Assembly (NCBI GenBank): GCA_014305285.1
Contig: JACRSG010000013.1
Span: forward strand, 1 to 39,752
Direction: 5' to 3'
DNA from: Campylobacter jejuni
Lineage (GTDB): Bacteria > Campylobacterota > Campylobacteria > Campylobacterales > Campylobacteraceae
DNA length: 39,752 bases
The translations under genes were made by a program, and so were the position numbers. The notes under the pieces are model-generated. The model ran no database searches, was not told where the DNA came from, and saw only the letters and a program-made list of their open reading frames with translations. This document shows positions 1-9,791 of the stretch, in pieces (within the stretch, counting starts at the first letter, position 1; the number at the start of each line of letters is the position of its first letter).

Positions 1-1147
1 CTTGATTGTCTTGTTCTAAACCTTTTTTAGTAGCAAGGATGTTTTCATTGATTATTTTACTCATTTGTCCAAATTCATCATTGCTTTTTACTTCTATAGT
101 AGAAACATTTTTTGTTTTATGGTTGATATAATCAAAAAAGCTTAAAAGATATTTGAGTGTACTGTGGATATTTTGTGTTATAAAGAATTTCACATATAAA
201 AAAACTATAAGAGCGATGATAACCATACTCGCAACAGAACAAATAATGATAGTATAAAGCGAGTTGTAAAAAGACTCATAAACGGCTTCATTAGGAGCCA
301 TGGAAAGCATCATAAAAATAGCATCACTATCTACAATCTCAACAGGCTGTATGCTTGCTGTATAATCAATCCCAAGGAATTTGTAATCAAAAATTTCTCT
401 TGTTTTATTCATAGAATCTGCAATAATTTTTTGAACACTTGGATCGGTGTTGATTTCTTTTATATTTTTACCGATAAATTCTTTGTTAGGATGAATAACA
501 ATGGTACCATCTTGAGTGATTAAAAACCGTTTATCTCCTTTAAAAAAACTGTATCTTTGGCTAAGCAAATCTCTTCCCAAGAAAGTTAAATTGTATAAAA
601 TTCCTAGAGTGGCAACTTTTTGATTAGCAGGATTAAATATATCGATGGTAAAATTAAGTGTTGTAAAATCTTTGTTTTGAATTTGGACCTTAAAAGGTCT
701 TGATATACCTATTTTACCCTTTGCACTAGGGCTAGTGTTGGCTAACAAGTCTGATTTTAACTTGCTATCCATTGTAAAACTTTTGCCATTTTGTGCAATG
801 AAAGCTTGGGAATTTATTCCTATGATATAAGCGTATTCTATAAAATTAGAAGTGCTTGACAAACTTTCTATAACATCCTTCATCTGATCTTCGCCAAGAG
901 CAACACGTCCAAGAGTGGATTCCATCCTACTAACAGCAAAATTCACAGTAGAAGCATCTTGATTGACATAGCCTTGAACTTTATTAGCACCTCTAGCGTT
1001 GACGTTTGCGATTAGTAAATTTGTTTCGCGGTTTAAAGTTTTGTAACTTTGAAAAGAAATTAAAGTTGCTAGAACTAAGAGTACAACAAAAACAGACGAC
1101 AAAACAACAAAAATAATCTTCGTTCCTAATTGGAAATTTTTAAACAT
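1..1147 (-). CDS. Methyl-accepting chemotaxis protein, 5' part (runs off the window)
   Basis: This is the N-terminal 382 codons of a transmembrane chemoreceptor; the gene continues beyond base 1. ATG at 1147 follows an AAAGGA ribosome site. The protein starts MFKNFQLGTK, has a first membrane helix at about residues 11-31, a periplasmic region of about 260 residues that looks like a double-Cache (dCache) ligand-binding domain, and a second helix at about 295-321. The cytoplasmic part then begins. From about base 127 down to 26 the sequence is identical, inverted, to the chemoreceptor at the other end of the window. This is the Tlp2/3/4-like group of C. jejuni receptors, whose signalling domains are shared. 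The ligand cannot be read from the sequence. Family assignment is firm; which Tlp it is remains unclear. Confidence 0.9.
   Translation of the reverse strand, partial: MFKNFQLGTKIIFVVLSSVFVVLLVLATLISFQSYKTLNRETNLLIANVNARGANKVQGYVNQDASTVNFAVSRMESTLGRVALGEDQMKDVIESLSSTSNFIEYAYIIGINSQAFIAQNGKSFTMDSKLKSDLLANTSPSAKGKIGISRPFKVQIQNKDFTTLNFTIDIFNPANQKVATLGILYNLTFLGRDLLSQRYSFFKGDKRFLITQDGTIVIHPNKEFIGKNIKEINTDPSVQKIIADSMNKTREIFDYKFLGIDYTASIQPVEIVDSDAIFMMLSMAPNEAVYESFYNSLYTIIICSVASMVIIALIVFLYVKFFITQNIHSTLKYLLSFFDYINHKTKNVSTIEVKSNDEFGQMSKIINENILATKKGLEQDNQ
26..127. repeat. Left copy of a 102-bp perfect inverted repeat
   Basis: Bases 26-127 are the exact reverse complement of 39651-39752, with divergence starting at base 128 (paired with 39650). 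Both copies encode the start of the cytoplasmic part of a chemoreceptor (…INHKTKNVSTIEVKSNDEF…). The repeat is cut by the window at the right end, so its true length is greater. Confidence 0.97.
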
Positions 1148-1293
1148 TTAATAAATCCTTTTTTCTTTGTAATTTTTAAATTGAAGCTAATATTATCAAA
1201 AAAAAAAAAAAGAAAATTAAAAATTAAAACATTTTTACTTTTTTTTAAAAATATTACAAAATTATACAATTTAAAATAATTTTAAAAAATAAC

Positions 1294-2064
<771 letters not shown>

Positions 2065-2218
2065 TTAAAAAAATTTTTGTAATTTTAGCTAAAAATTTTT
2101 ATATTTTTCATCAATTATAGTTATATTTTGATTCCATAGAAGAGTTAAAGTTTGATTAAAAAGCAAGAGATTGCATAGTAAATACAATATGGCAATTTCT
2201 TTTTTAAGATTTTTTAAG

Positions 2219-3256
2219 TTATTTGATATTTCTTAAAGTTTTAATTTCTTCTAAAAGCATGAATTTAAGTTCTTTAAGCCCTGTTTTTTCAAGACTTGAG
2301 ACTTTGATTAAAAAACTTTGCGGATCATTTATTTCTTTAAGATAATTTTCCAACTCATGGATGTTTGAAGCAATTTGCTCAGCAAATTCTTCGCCTAAAT
2401 TGACACTATCGCTTTTTGAAATCATGATGCCAAATTTACGCCCAAAAAGCTCATTGGAAAATTTTTCAAGTTCTTTTCTTAGCACTATAAATTGCTCTTT
2501 TAAAGGCATTTCTCTCATAGAATCTAGCACAAAAAGTAAAAAGCTCGTTCTTTCTATGTGTTTTAAAAAAGCAAGTCCTAAGCCTTTACCCCCGCTCGCT
2601 CCTTCGATAATCCCTGGAATATCCGCCATAACAAAGGAATTATACTCATCTACATCCACAAGTCCAAGTTTTGGAGTAAGGGTGGTAAATTCATAATTTG
2701 CAATTTCAGGTTTTGCATTTGAAACAACACTTATAAGAGTAGATTTTCCTACATTTGGAAAGCCTACAAGCCCTACATCGGCGATAAGTTTAAGTTCAAG
2801 CCTGACTAAACGACTTTCTCCTTTTACACCAAGTTGTGCGTAATCAGGACGTTGATTGGTAGCGTGTTTAAAATGAGTGTTGCCAAGTCCACCTTTTCCA
2901 CCCTTTAAAAAAAGCTCTCTTTGCCCCTCTTTGGTAAGATCGAGTAAAATTGCATTCGTTTGTGCATCGATAATCTGTGTTCCTTCGGGCACTATGAGTT
3001 CTAAATTTTCACCTTTTTTGCCATTTTTATTGCGTCCCATTCCACCAGCACCATTTTGCGCGCGTAATTCTCTTTTGCCTTTGAAATTGACAAGAGTATG
3101 AGTGTTATTATCACATATAAAAATAATATCTCCTCCATCTCCTCCATCTCCTCCATCAGGACCGCCAAGTGGAACATGTTTTTCACGGCGAAAACTTACA
3201 GCACCTTTGCCGCCATCGCCTGAAGCTAAAATAATTTTAACACTATCAATAAACAT
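2219..3256 (-). CDS. obg: Obg/CgtA ribosome-associated GTPase
   Basis: Essential GTPase acting in late 50S assembly and stress signalling. The 345-residue protein has the glycine-rich Obg fold at about 1-158 ([19 protein letters not shown], several GGxGG runs), then a GTPase domain with Walker [11 protein letters not shown] near residue 165, switch motif [10 protein letters not shown] near 212 and an ISKSD-type G4 motif near 280. There is little sequence after the G domain. It follows rplU-rpmA on the same strand, the widely conserved L21-L27-Obg order, which supports a shared role in 50S biogenesis. A possible terminator at 3338-3358 lies between rpmA and obg. Confidence 0.96.
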   Translation of the reverse strand: MFIDSVKIILASGDGGKGAVSFRREKHVPLGGPDGGDGGDGGDIIFICDNNTHTLVNFKGKRELRAQNGAGGMGRNKNGKKGENLELIVPEGTQIIDAQTNAILLDLTKEGQRELFLKGGKGGLGNTHFKHATNQRPDYAQLGVKGESRLVRLELKLIADVGLVGFPNVGKSTLISVVSNAKPEIANYEFTTLTPKLGLVDVDEYNSFVMADIPGIIEGASGGKGLGLAFLKHIERTSFLLFVLDSMREMPLKEQFIVLRKELEKFSNELFGRKFGIMISKSDSVNLGEEFAEQIASNIHELENYLKEINDPQSFLIKVSSLEKTGLKELKFMLLEEIKTLRNIK

Positions 3257-3337
3257 TTAAATTGCCTTTGACTTTAAATTTATAAAGCTAAATTTTGAGT
3301 GAATAAAAGAAGTTAAATTTATAAATTTAAAGTTTTC

Positions 3338-3358
3338 AAGACGCTAAAAAAGCGTCCT
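3338..3358 (-). terminator. Hairpin between rpmA and obg
   Basis: On the minus strand, GACGCT, a T-rich loop and AGCGTC form a 6-8 bp stem seven bases after the rpmA stop. The tail (TTGAAAACTTT) is only moderately T-rich. It could be a weak or leaky terminator that attenuates readthrough into obg. Confidence 0.45.
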
Positions 3359-3364
3359 AAAAAC

Positions 3365-3619
3365 TTATGCAGGATATACAGAAACTTTTTTTCTGTCTTT
3401 GTCTTTTCTTTCGAATTTTACAAAACCATCAATCAAAGCAAAGATAGTATGATCTTTTCCCATACCTACATTGTTACCTGCGTGAGTTGCAGTTCCTCTT
3501 TGGCGGATGATGATATTTCCAGCTCTAACAAACTCGCCACCAAATTTTTTAACACCTAAACGACGACCTATAGAATCACGGTTATTTTGAGTTGAACCTT
3601 GACCTTTCTTGTGTGCCAT
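3365..3619 (-). CDS. rpmA: 50S ribosomal protein L27
   Basis: An 84-residue ribosomal protein whose N terminus reaches the peptidyl transferase centre. The start [16 protein letters not shown] and the core [25 protein letters not shown] are diagnostic. It lies 10 bases downstream of rplU on the same strand, in the usual rplU-rpmA pair. The ribosome site is an AAGGAGT immediately after the rplU stop. Length is normal. Confidence 0.98.
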   Translation of the reverse strand: MAHKKGQGSTQNNRDSIGRRLGVKKFGGEFVRAGNIIIRQRGTATHAGNNVGMGKDHTIFALIDGFVKFERKDKDRKKVSVYPA

Positions 3620-3629
3620 TCTTTACTCC

Positions 3630-3938
3630 TTAAGCTTTGATATCTTTTACTACAACGCGAGTAAATTGTCTTCTAAAACCACGTTTGAGTTTAGAATCTT
3701 TTCTGCGTCTTTTTTTGTAAATCACAACTTTTTTATCTTTTCCGTGGTTGATCACTTCCAAAACAACTTTTGCACCTGCTACGAAAGGTGCACCTACCTT
3801 TAATTCTTTATCATTGATAGCAAGAACTTCACTTACTTCAATGCTTGCCTTGCTTTCAGCTTCAAAGTGATCTAGTTTTAGCTCATCGCCAACACTTACT
3901 TTGTATTGCTTTCCGCTGTGTTTGATAATAGCATACAT
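3630..3938 (-). CDS. rplU: 50S ribosomal protein L21
   Basis: A 102-residue 23S rRNA-binding protein. It begins [20 protein letters not shown], the standard L21 N terminus. An upstream in-frame start at 3974 would add 12 residues, but ATG at 3938 has AAGGA at proper spacing and matches the family start, so it is preferred. The basic segment [19 protein letters not shown] is the typical C-terminal half. It is first in the L21-L27-Obg cluster. A -10-like TAAAAT at 4019-4024 could give a leader of about 70 bases. Confidence 0.97.
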   Translation of the reverse strand: MYAIIKHSGKQYKVSVGDELKLDHFEAESKASIEVSEVLAINDKELKVGAPFVAGAKVVLEVINHGKDKKVVIYKKRRRKDSKLKRGFRRQFTRVVVKDIKA

Positions 3939-4018
3939 TGCTTTTCCTTGTAAATTGGTAGTACCATAAAGCACCGCAATAACGGATTTAAAAGCTTTAG
4001 TGGTTCAATAAAATTTCG

Positions 4019-4024
4019 ATTTTA
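4019..4024 (-). promoter_or_regulatory. Possible -10 box for rplU
   Basis: TAAAAT on the minus strand, about 80 bases before the rplU ATG, in a T-rich context usual for Campylobacter sigma70 promoters, which lack a strong -35. This rests on pattern only. Confidence 0.35.
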
Positions 4025-4163
4025 CAGAATTTTTCTTTAATTTTTGATGAATTTAAGAAAGAGTTTAGAGTCTGTTTTGATTTTTCCTGTTAGATTGCTT
4101 GTTTTTTGCCCTCAAGTCCCAAAATAGAAAACAATAAAATATAATCCGTTGCTAGCACATTTT

Positions 4164-4560
4164 TAAGTTGGTAGAATTATCTGCTTCATAATTTTAAATC
4201 TTGCTTGTAGCAATTCTTCCAAAAGCATCTCTTATAAATCACTTTGCAAATTTAACATTGCTTTTTGATAAGCATTTTGCAAAGCTTGTGCAAATTGTGG
4301 ATCAGTATCATTTACAGCAACAGTACTTTTTCTTGTATAAAAAGTTTTTCCATCCTTGGTTATGCCATATTCTATACCAAAATTATCCGCAAATTCTTCA
4401 AAAAATCTTCGATTGATTTTAGGGTAATATCCTTTAGTACTTGCATCAAACATTTCATTTTGAGTATTTATATCTTGTTGTGTAATTTCTACAGACTGGG
4501 AATCTTGTGTATAAAGCAAACTTGCCATAACTAAAGAGTCAATAAATAATATTTTTTCAT
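4164..4560 (-). pseudogene. Broken periplasmic protein gene, N-terminal remnant
   Basis: An ATG at 4560 (after AAGGATATGAA) starts a signal-peptide-like MKKYYLLTL, which hits a stop because of a one-base shift. Reading resumes as MASLLYTQDSQSVEITQQ and runs about 95 codons to …KAMLNLQSDL. A second one-base loss in a T run follows, where the next frame gives IRDAFGRIATSKI, then a stop, then NYEADNSTN, after which homology ends. I recall a C. jejuni periplasmic protein of more than 400 residues next to the lipoprotein genes (Cj0092/Cj0093 area), so most of the gene has been deleted. The 4040-4163 stretch upstream of rplU shows nothing I can name. The function of the intact protein is unknown to me. 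Confidence 0.8.
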
Positions 4561-4639
4561 TTCATATCCTTTTAAAAATCATAAAAAAGCTCAAGTTAAA
4601 CACTTAAGCTAAAATTTTACTCATAAATTAATTTTTATT

Positions 4640-5263
4640 TTACCATGCAACTGATTTGCTAGAACCTGTTTTATCAATAGTTTGTTCATCTTCCCAATAA
4701 ACTAAGCCTGAATTTAAATCAGTAAGTCTTAGTAAGAAAAAGTATTCTACTTGAGTTTTGCCATTGCTAAGTTTTACATTATCTTGTCTAATTTTACCCG
4801 CAAGAGAAAAATCAGGCGATACTAATGTGCCCTTTTTTGCTATGGTTTTTTGATTAAACTCATCATTATCTCTTAATTCTCTTACATCTTCACTCATGCT
4901 ATCAAGTGCCCCACCTGCAGCAACGGCTGAAGTTAGAACAAATTTACCTGATTTTCTTAATGCAGAAGTGATTTTTGCAGTTAGTTTTTCAGTATCAATT
5001 CTTTGTGGGGTATCATTTACAACTCTACCCATAGCAATAATCTTTCTTGTACCTGGTTTAATATTTGCAAAAGCAGGATCACTTAACATGCTATTTATCA
5101 TAGTTTCAGCCGCACTTTCAAAATCTTGTCTATCAAGACCCAAGGTTAAGGCATCGCCTTTTTTTACCTGACTTGCCTTTCCATCTGTATAAGCTGTTTG
5201 TGCACAACCGCTAAAAAGCAAAGCCCCAATAAGAGCTGTTCCCAAAATTTTTGTTTTTTTCAT
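4640..5263 (-). CDS. LpoB-like lipoprotein
   Basis: A 207-residue lipoprotein with signal peptide MKKTKILGTALIGALLFSGC, lipobox LFSGC, mature N-terminal Cys at 20. The body (GLDRQDFESAAETMINSML…, RKIIAMGRVVNDTPQRIDTE, ALRKSGKFVLTS) follows the pattern of LpoB-type activators of penicillin-binding protein 1B. The C. jejuni counterpart is annotated only as a lipoprotein as I remember. ATG at 5263 follows AAGGATAAATC. It is third in a minus-strand run with two other lipoproteins, the same association (YcfL and a TPR-like lipoprotein) seen near LpoB homologs elsewhere. Its role in cell wall synthesis is inferred from family resemblance. Confidence 0.82.
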   Translation of the reverse strand: MKKTKILGTALIGALLFSGCAQTAYTDGKASQVKKGDALTLGLDRQDFESAAETMINSMLSDPAFANIKPGTRKIIAMGRVVNDTPQRIDTEKLTAKITSALRKSGKFVLTSAVAAGGALDSMSEDVRELRDNDEFNQKTIAKKGTLVSPDFSLAGKIRQDNVKLSNGKTQVEYFFLLRLTDLNSGLVYWEDEQTIDKTGSSKSVAW

Positions 5264-5285
5264 GATTTATCCTTCCAAAATGAGA

Positions 5286-5654
5286 TTAATTTTTTGCTTT
5301 AATTTCTAATCTAAAATCCTTCGCTCTTATATTAGATGCGAGTTTGCGAAGAATCACCTCTTGTCCTGCTGGAATTCTAAGGGCTTGATAGTCCTCATTT
5401 AAAACATCTCTGAGCACAAAACCATCTTTATCTAACCAATCCACTTTATAAATTACATCTTTAGCAAAAGTACTGCGTAAAATCACTTCAAATTCTAAAT
5501 AACCATTACTATTTATACGCTTTTGAAATTGTTTTACTAAACTTTTTGGTAAATTTGAACCTAAAATTACAGTGTTTTGATTTGAATTTATTTGATAACT
5601 TGGCGCACAAGCACCAAGCAAAAACATTAAAATAAATAAAATAATTTTTTTCAT
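5286..5654 (-). CDS. YcfL-family (DUF1425) lipoprotein
   Basis: A 122-residue protein with lipoprotein signal MKKIILFILMFLLGAC and lipobox LLGAC. The rest (VILGSNLPKSLVKQF, YKVDWLDKDGFVLRD, AGQEVILRKLAS) matches the beta-sandwich DUF1425 family typified by E. coli YcfL, which is encoded next to LpoB there too. Its ATG overlaps the stop of the upstream gene by four bases (ATGA), so the two are translationally coupled. Exact function is unknown. Confidence 0.8.
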   Translation of the reverse strand: MKKIILFILMFLLGACAPSYQINSNQNTVILGSNLPKSLVKQFQKRINSNGYLEFEVILRSTFAKDVIYKVDWLDKDGFVLRDVLNEDYQALRIPAGQEVILRKLASNIRAKDFRLEIKAKN

Positions 5655-7024
5655 CTTTTAGCCTTATTTTCTATGATAGCAACACTTGCAGGTAAATACG
5701 GAGCAAAAGAACGCACTATAACAAGAGCATTTTTGTTTTTATCTAATGATTTTTGAAACAAAATATTGCCTTGTGGATCTTTAATTTCTAAATTTCCCTC
5801 GTTTTCTATTGTTGCTATGGCAATACTTTTTGGTAAACCTCTCCAAGAACGTACATCAGCTTTATTTGTTGCAGCAGTTGCCACTGCCGTTGCAAGACTT
5901 AGCCATCCACCTGTAGAGTCATTATTTGCAACAGCTACATTTAAAGTGGTTTTAACTATAGTTTGAGCTAAGGCTTTAGTAATCATTGCAGGCATATTTA
6001 TTTTAAATTCTGTAGCGACAATATTGTCTAAATCCACAAAATCATTTGTATTTTGACCATTTATATTTAAATTTGCAAAAGAAGCTTCTCTTTTTTTCAA
6101 AGTTTGTAAAGCGATATTTGTGCTAATAATTTTTTTATCCACTATAAAAGGTAAGGTTAAAGCAAACTCATCTTTAACTACACCAAATCCATTTTCATAA
6201 ACTATAAAAACATATTTTTTAGCTTTTTTAACTTTTATTTTTGTAGCATATTCTTTAAAAATTTTAGCCTCTTTATTGATAGTTTTATTTTTTGGATAAA
6301 TAATAGCTATTTCTCTAAATAAATCGGCAGCTTTTTTATAGTCTTTATCCATAAAGAAAAATATTGAAGCAAGATAAGTTGCATAAGGATTTATGAAATT
6401 TTTTGTTGTATCAAATTCTTTAAATAAGTTGTCATATTGTGCTTCTATAATTTTTGAATTTTCATTCATATTTTTATTGTAATTTTTATCTTCTTTTGCT
6501 TTATCTAAATCAGCACGATTTTTTTCAATTTCTTTAGCAAAATATTCTTTTGCCTTATCTTGACGCATTAAAGCACGATTAAACTCAACTCTTGCATTTT
6601 CATAATCATCTTCTTCCATATAGTTTAGAGCCTTATATATATTAACCATAATTCTTTCATATAAAGAACCATCATAATCTACTATATTATCATTAAGCAA
6701 GATTGTGCCAACAAATTTAGCTGCCTTAGAGCCTACATTTTCTAAATCCACATCATATTTATAAGATTCTTCTGCAGCATCAAAAAATACATTACTTTTG
6801 TTAAAATCACCACAATTTCTAGCAATCAAACCCGCATTTAATCCTGTATAAATGACATCATCATTTTTTTTAATTTTTTCTAAATTTCGATTGAAAAAAT
6901 CATCACTACAATATTTTTGGGTTAAAGCATTTTCAAATGTTGTATTTTGTTTAACCTGATTAACACAAGCTGTTAAAACAAAGCAAACAATAGCTGAAAA
7001 AATCAACCCAACTTTTATCTTCAT
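5651..7024 (-). CDS. Large TPR-like lipoprotein (COG3014 type)
   Basis: A 457-residue protein with signal MKIKVGLIFSAIVCFVLTAC, mature Cys at 20. Residues about 40-260 are helical and repeat-like (ALNYMEEDDYENARVEFNRA, DYKKAADLFREIAIIYPKN), fitting TPR repeats. A hydrophobic Gly/Ala-rich patch and PKSIAIATIENEGNLEI lie near the C terminus. It is first of three co-directional lipoprotein genes and overlaps the next by four bases. COG3014-type lipoproteins accompany YcfL and LpoB in other genomes, suggesting an envelope complex. Function unproven. Confidence 0.8.
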   Translation of the reverse strand: MKIKVGLIFSAIVCFVLTACVNQVKQNTTFENALTQKYCSDDFFNRNLEKIKKNDDVIYTGLNAGLIARNCGDFNKSNVFFDAAEESYKYDVDLENVGSKAAKFVGTILLNDNIVDYDGSLYERIMVNIYKALNYMEEDDYENARVEFNRALMRQDKAKEYFAKEIEKNRADLDKAKEDKNYNKNMNENSKIIEAQYDNLFKEFDTTKNFINPYATYLASIFFFMDKDYKKAADLFREIAIIYPKNKTINKEAKIFKEYATKIKVKKAKKYVFIVYENGFGVVKDEFALTLPFIVDKKIISTNIALQTLKKREASFANLNINGQNTNDFVDLDNIVATEFKINMPAMITKALAQTIVKTTLNVAVANNDSTGGWLSLATAVATAATNKADVRSWRGLPKSIAIATIENEGNLEIKDPQGNILFQKSLDKNKNALVIVRSFAPYLPASVAIIENKAKR

Positions 7025-7100
7025 TAAATTCCTTTCTTAAAGAAAATTAAAAATGAATTATAGCGTAGTATATACTTAAAAATTAAATGAAAAATTTTAA

Positions 7101-7121
7101 CTCTAGGAGGAAAACCTAGGA
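7101..7121 (-). terminator. Hairpin downstream of aspA-dcuA
   Basis: On the minus strand, CTAGG and CCTAG form a short stem around a T/C-rich loop just after the dcuA remnant stop, followed by GAGTTAAAATTTTTC. It probably was the aspA-dcuA terminator. The stem is short, so confidence is moderate. Confidence 0.5.
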
Positions 7122-7127
7122 TTTGAT

Positions 7128-7404
7128 TTAAATAAGCATAGGAGCAAAGCCTAATGCTACAGCAATTGCAATAGCTAAAACTCCTGGTATAAAGAAAGAG
7201 TGGTTAAATATAAATTTACCAATTCTAGTCGTTCCTGTATCATCCATTTGTACAGCACCAAGGAATATTGCCAGGTTTCATACCTAAAACAAATCTTAGT
7301 ATAACTACCTAATCCTCCAAATAACCTAGCAATACCACCTAGGCGAATACCAAAAAAATCGCTCCAAGAATGACGATTACTTGCAAGATTATCATTATAT
7401 CCAT
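7128..7404 (-). pseudogene. dcuA: dcuA remnant (anaerobic C4-dicarboxylate transporter)
   Basis: DcuA exchanges fumarate or aspartate for succinate and normally has about 440 residues. Here only the ends survive. ATG at 7404 starts MDIMIILQVIVILGAIF; a frameshift then leads to a stop, while another frame continues GIRLGGIA…FGGLG. After a large internal deletion the C-terminal end reads LGAVQMDDTGTTRIGKF and AIAIAVALGFAPMLI to the stop at 7128. It sits 15 bases downstream of aspA, the conserved aspA-dcuA pair. The membrane core is missing, so no transporter can be made. Confidence 0.92.
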
Positions 7405-7419
7405 AGTAAATTCTAAGTG

Positions 7420-8826
7420 CTATTTTTTAGCTTTCATATGAGGATTTAGCATATTTGATGGAGTTAAAATTTCATCAATTTGCTCTTTGCTTAAAAGCCC
7501 TCTTTTAAGTGCAATATCAGCCACTCTTTTTCCAGTGTTCATTGCCTCTTTAGCTATAGAAGCTGAATTTTCATAGCCGATATAAGGATTTAAAGCTGTT
7601 ACTAGACCCACTGAATTATAGACAAAGTCTGAACAAATTTTTTCATTTGCGGTAATACCATCTATACATTTATCAGCTAAAGTATACATTGCTTTTTCTA
7701 GCATTATAATGGAATTAAATAAGCTATACGCTGCAACTGGTTCAAAAACATTAAGTTGTAATTGTCCACCTTCGCAAGCAAAAGTTACAGTTACATCTGC
7801 TCCAATAACAAAATAACAAACTTGATTAACTACTTCAGGAATAACAGGATTTACCTTACCTGGCATGATAGAGCTACCTGGTTGCATTTTTGGAAGATTA
7901 ATCTCATTAAGACCACATTTTGGACCACTGCTTAAAAGTCTTAAGTCGTTGCATACTTTAGAAAGTTTTGTTGCAACACGTTTTAAAACACCTGAAATTT
8001 GCACATAAGCTCCCGTATCCTGAGTGGCTTCCATTAAATCTTCAGCTACAGTGTATTCAAAACCTGTCACTTCTCTTATTTTTCTTCCTACAACTTTTGG
8101 ATAATCAGGATGAGAATTAATTCCTGTTCCAATAGCAGTTCCACCCAAATTGATCTCTAAAATCAATTTTCTAGCCTCTAATACTCTTTGTATATCTTCG
8201 CCTATCATCACAGCAAAAGTTTTAAATTCGCGACCTAAAGTCATAGGCACAGCATCTTGAAGTTGGGTTCTACCCATTTTAAGAACATCTTTAAATTCTT
8301 CAGCTTTTCTCTCGTAAGCTTTTTTTAGATGTTCCATAGCTTTTGCTAAATCACTTAAATAATCATGTAAAGCAAGATGCAAAGCTGTAGGATAAGCATC
8401 GTTAGTACTTTGGCTTAAATTAACATGATCATTTGGATGAAGATATTGGTATTCGCCTTTTTTATGACCCATAAATTCAAGTCCTATGTTTGCTATAACT
8501 TCATTAGCATTCATATTTGTACTTGTTCCAGCACCTCCTTGGATCATACCCACTACAAATTGATCATAATATCCGCCTTCTAAAATTTTATCGCACGCTT
8601 TAATAATCACATCTTGGATATTTTTATCCAAAAGACCTAATTCATAATTTGCCATAGCTGCAGCTTTTTTCACTCTAGCCAAAGCTCTAACAAAGCGAGG
8701 AAAATCTTTCAATCTATCATGAGAAATATCAAAATTTTCAACAGCTCTAAAAGTTTGCACTCCATAATAAACCTCGTCAGAGATTTCTAATTCCCCAATA
8801 AAATCACGTTCTTTTCTTGTTCCCAT
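7420..8826 (-). CDS. aspA: Aspartate ammonia-lyase
   Basis: Converts L-aspartate to fumarate and ammonia, feeding amino-acid carbon into the TCA cycle and fumarate respiration. The 468-residue protein has the family length, with substrate segments TNMNANEVIAN near 105, HPNDHVNLSQSTND near 138 and the signature loop GSSIMPGKVNPVIPE near residue 319. ATG at 8826 follows AAAGG at 7 bases. It was the first gene of an aspA-dcuA operon whose transporter is now destroyed, so the enzyme probably depends on other aspartate uptake. A palindromic FNR-like box lies 44 bases upstream of the start. Confidence 0.97.
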   Translation of the reverse strand: MGTRKERDFIGELEISDEVYYGVQTFRAVENFDISHDRLKDFPRFVRALARVKKAAAMANYELGLLDKNIQDVIIKACDKILEGGYYDQFVVGMIQGGAGTSTNMNANEVIANIGLEFMGHKKGEYQYLHPNDHVNLSQSTNDAYPTALHLALHDYLSDLAKAMEHLKKAYERKAEEFKDVLKMGRTQLQDAVPMTLGREFKTFAVMIGEDIQRVLEARKLILEINLGGTAIGTGINSHPDYPKVVGRKIREVTGFEYTVAEDLMEATQDTGAYVQISGVLKRVATKLSKVCNDLRLLSSGPKCGLNEINLPKMQPGSSIMPGKVNPVIPEVVNQVCYFVIGADVTVTFACEGGQLQLNVFEPVAAYSLFNSIIMLEKAMYTLADKCIDGITANEKICSDFVYNSVGLVTALNPYIGYENSASIAKEAMNTGKRVADIALKRGLLSKEQIDEILTPSNMLNPHMKAKK

Positions 8827-8869
8827 TTTAAACCTTTCATAAAAGTACTTTAATTTAAAACCAAAATTT

Positions 8870-8883
8870 TTGATTTAAATCAT
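8870..8883. promoter_or_regulatory. FNR/CRP-like palindrome upstream of aspA
   Basis: TTGATTTAAATCAT matches the FNR consensus TTGAT-N4-ATCAA at 9 of 10 fixed positions, and its core TGATTTAAATCA is a perfect palindrome. It lies 44 bases before the aspA ATG in the 269-base divergent aspA/ung region. Regulator identity is unknown. The rest of the 8827-9095 gap is very AT-rich and shows no gene. Confidence 0.45.
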
Positions 8884-9095
8884 AAAATAATAATATTGCA
8901 TTTTTAGTTAATAATTAGTTAATCAATAAATTACTTTAAAAATACAATAAATTAAATATTTTTATATTCTATTATGTATTTATATTTAATTTTTATTGAT
9001 ATAAAAAATTTTATCTATTTCAAAAAAATTAATATATTTTTGTAAACTTTTTTTGTTAAAATAAAATTTTAATAATTTAAATAATCAAGAATAAT

Positions 9096-9791
9096 ATGGA
9101 AAAAATTAGAATAAACATAGATAAGATTAAAATAAATGATGATTGGAAAGAATTTTTAAAGGATGAATTTCAAAAAAAATATTTTCTAGAAATAAAAAAA
9201 CAATACCTAAACGCGATTAATCAAAACATGGTTATTTATCCACCTGCAAATTTAATCTTTAATGCTTTTAATTTATGTCCTCTAAAAGAAATTAAAATTA
9301 TTATCCTAGGACAAGATCCTTATCATCAACCAAATCAAGCAATGGGGCTTAGTTTTTCGGTTCCAAAAAATGTAAAAATCCCGCCAAGTCTTAATAATAT
9401 TTTTAAAGAATTACAAAATGATTTAAACATCGCTCCAGCAAAAAGCGGAGATTTAAGCTCTTGGGCAAAACAAGGGGTTTTACTCTTAAACTCTATTCTT
9501 AGCGTTGAAGCAAATAAAGCAGCTAGTCATAGTTCATGGGGATGGCAAGAATTTAGTGATGCTGTAATACATAAATTAAGTAATGAAAAATCAGAACTTG
9601 TTTTTATGCTTTGGGGAAATTATGCAAAAAGCAAGGAGATTTTGATTGATAATACTAAGCATTTGATTTTAAAAGCAGCCCACCCAAGCCCTTTAGCTAA
9701 AACAGGATTTTTAGGTTGTAAGCATTTTTCAAAGGCTAATGAATTTTTAAAAAAAGTTGATAAAATTCCTATAAATTGGAAAATAGTTTAA
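9096..9791 (+). CDS. ung: Uracil-DNA glycosylase
   Basis: Removes uracil from DNA to start base excision repair. The 231-residue protein is full length for family 1. The catalytic water-activating motif GQDPYHQPNQAMGLSFSVP starts near residue 67, the uracil-binding LLLNSILSVE segment is near 130, and the DNA-intercalating HPSPLAKTGF motif is near residue 199. It starts at ATG 9096, with only a weak AAGAATA upstream and no strong Shine-Dalgarno sequence. It is transcribed divergently from aspA. Confidence 0.96.
   Translation: MEKIRINIDKIKINDDWKEFLKDEFQKKYFLEIKKQYLNAINQNMVIYPPANLIFNAFNLCPLKEIKIIILGQDPYHQPNQAMGLSFSVPKNVKIPPSLNNIFKELQNDLNIAPAKSGDLSSWAKQGVLLLNSILSVEANKAASHSSWGWQEFSDAVIHKLSNEKSELVFMLWGNYAKSKEILIDNTKHLILKAAHPSPLAKTGFLGCKHFSKANEFLKKVDKIPINWKIV

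Noticed and set aside
1196-1212. A run of about 13 A between the chemoreceptor and proB as a contingency tract.
   Set aside because: It is intergenic, and A runs are common in this AT-rich genome; no promoter spacing effect can be shown.
2877-3186. Short open frames inside obg on both strands.
   Set aside because: They are shadows of the glycine-rich obg coding sequence, without ribosome sites.
3939-3974. A longer L21 with 12 extra N-terminal residues.
   Set aside because: [11 protein letters not shown] is the family start and has AAGGA in front of it.
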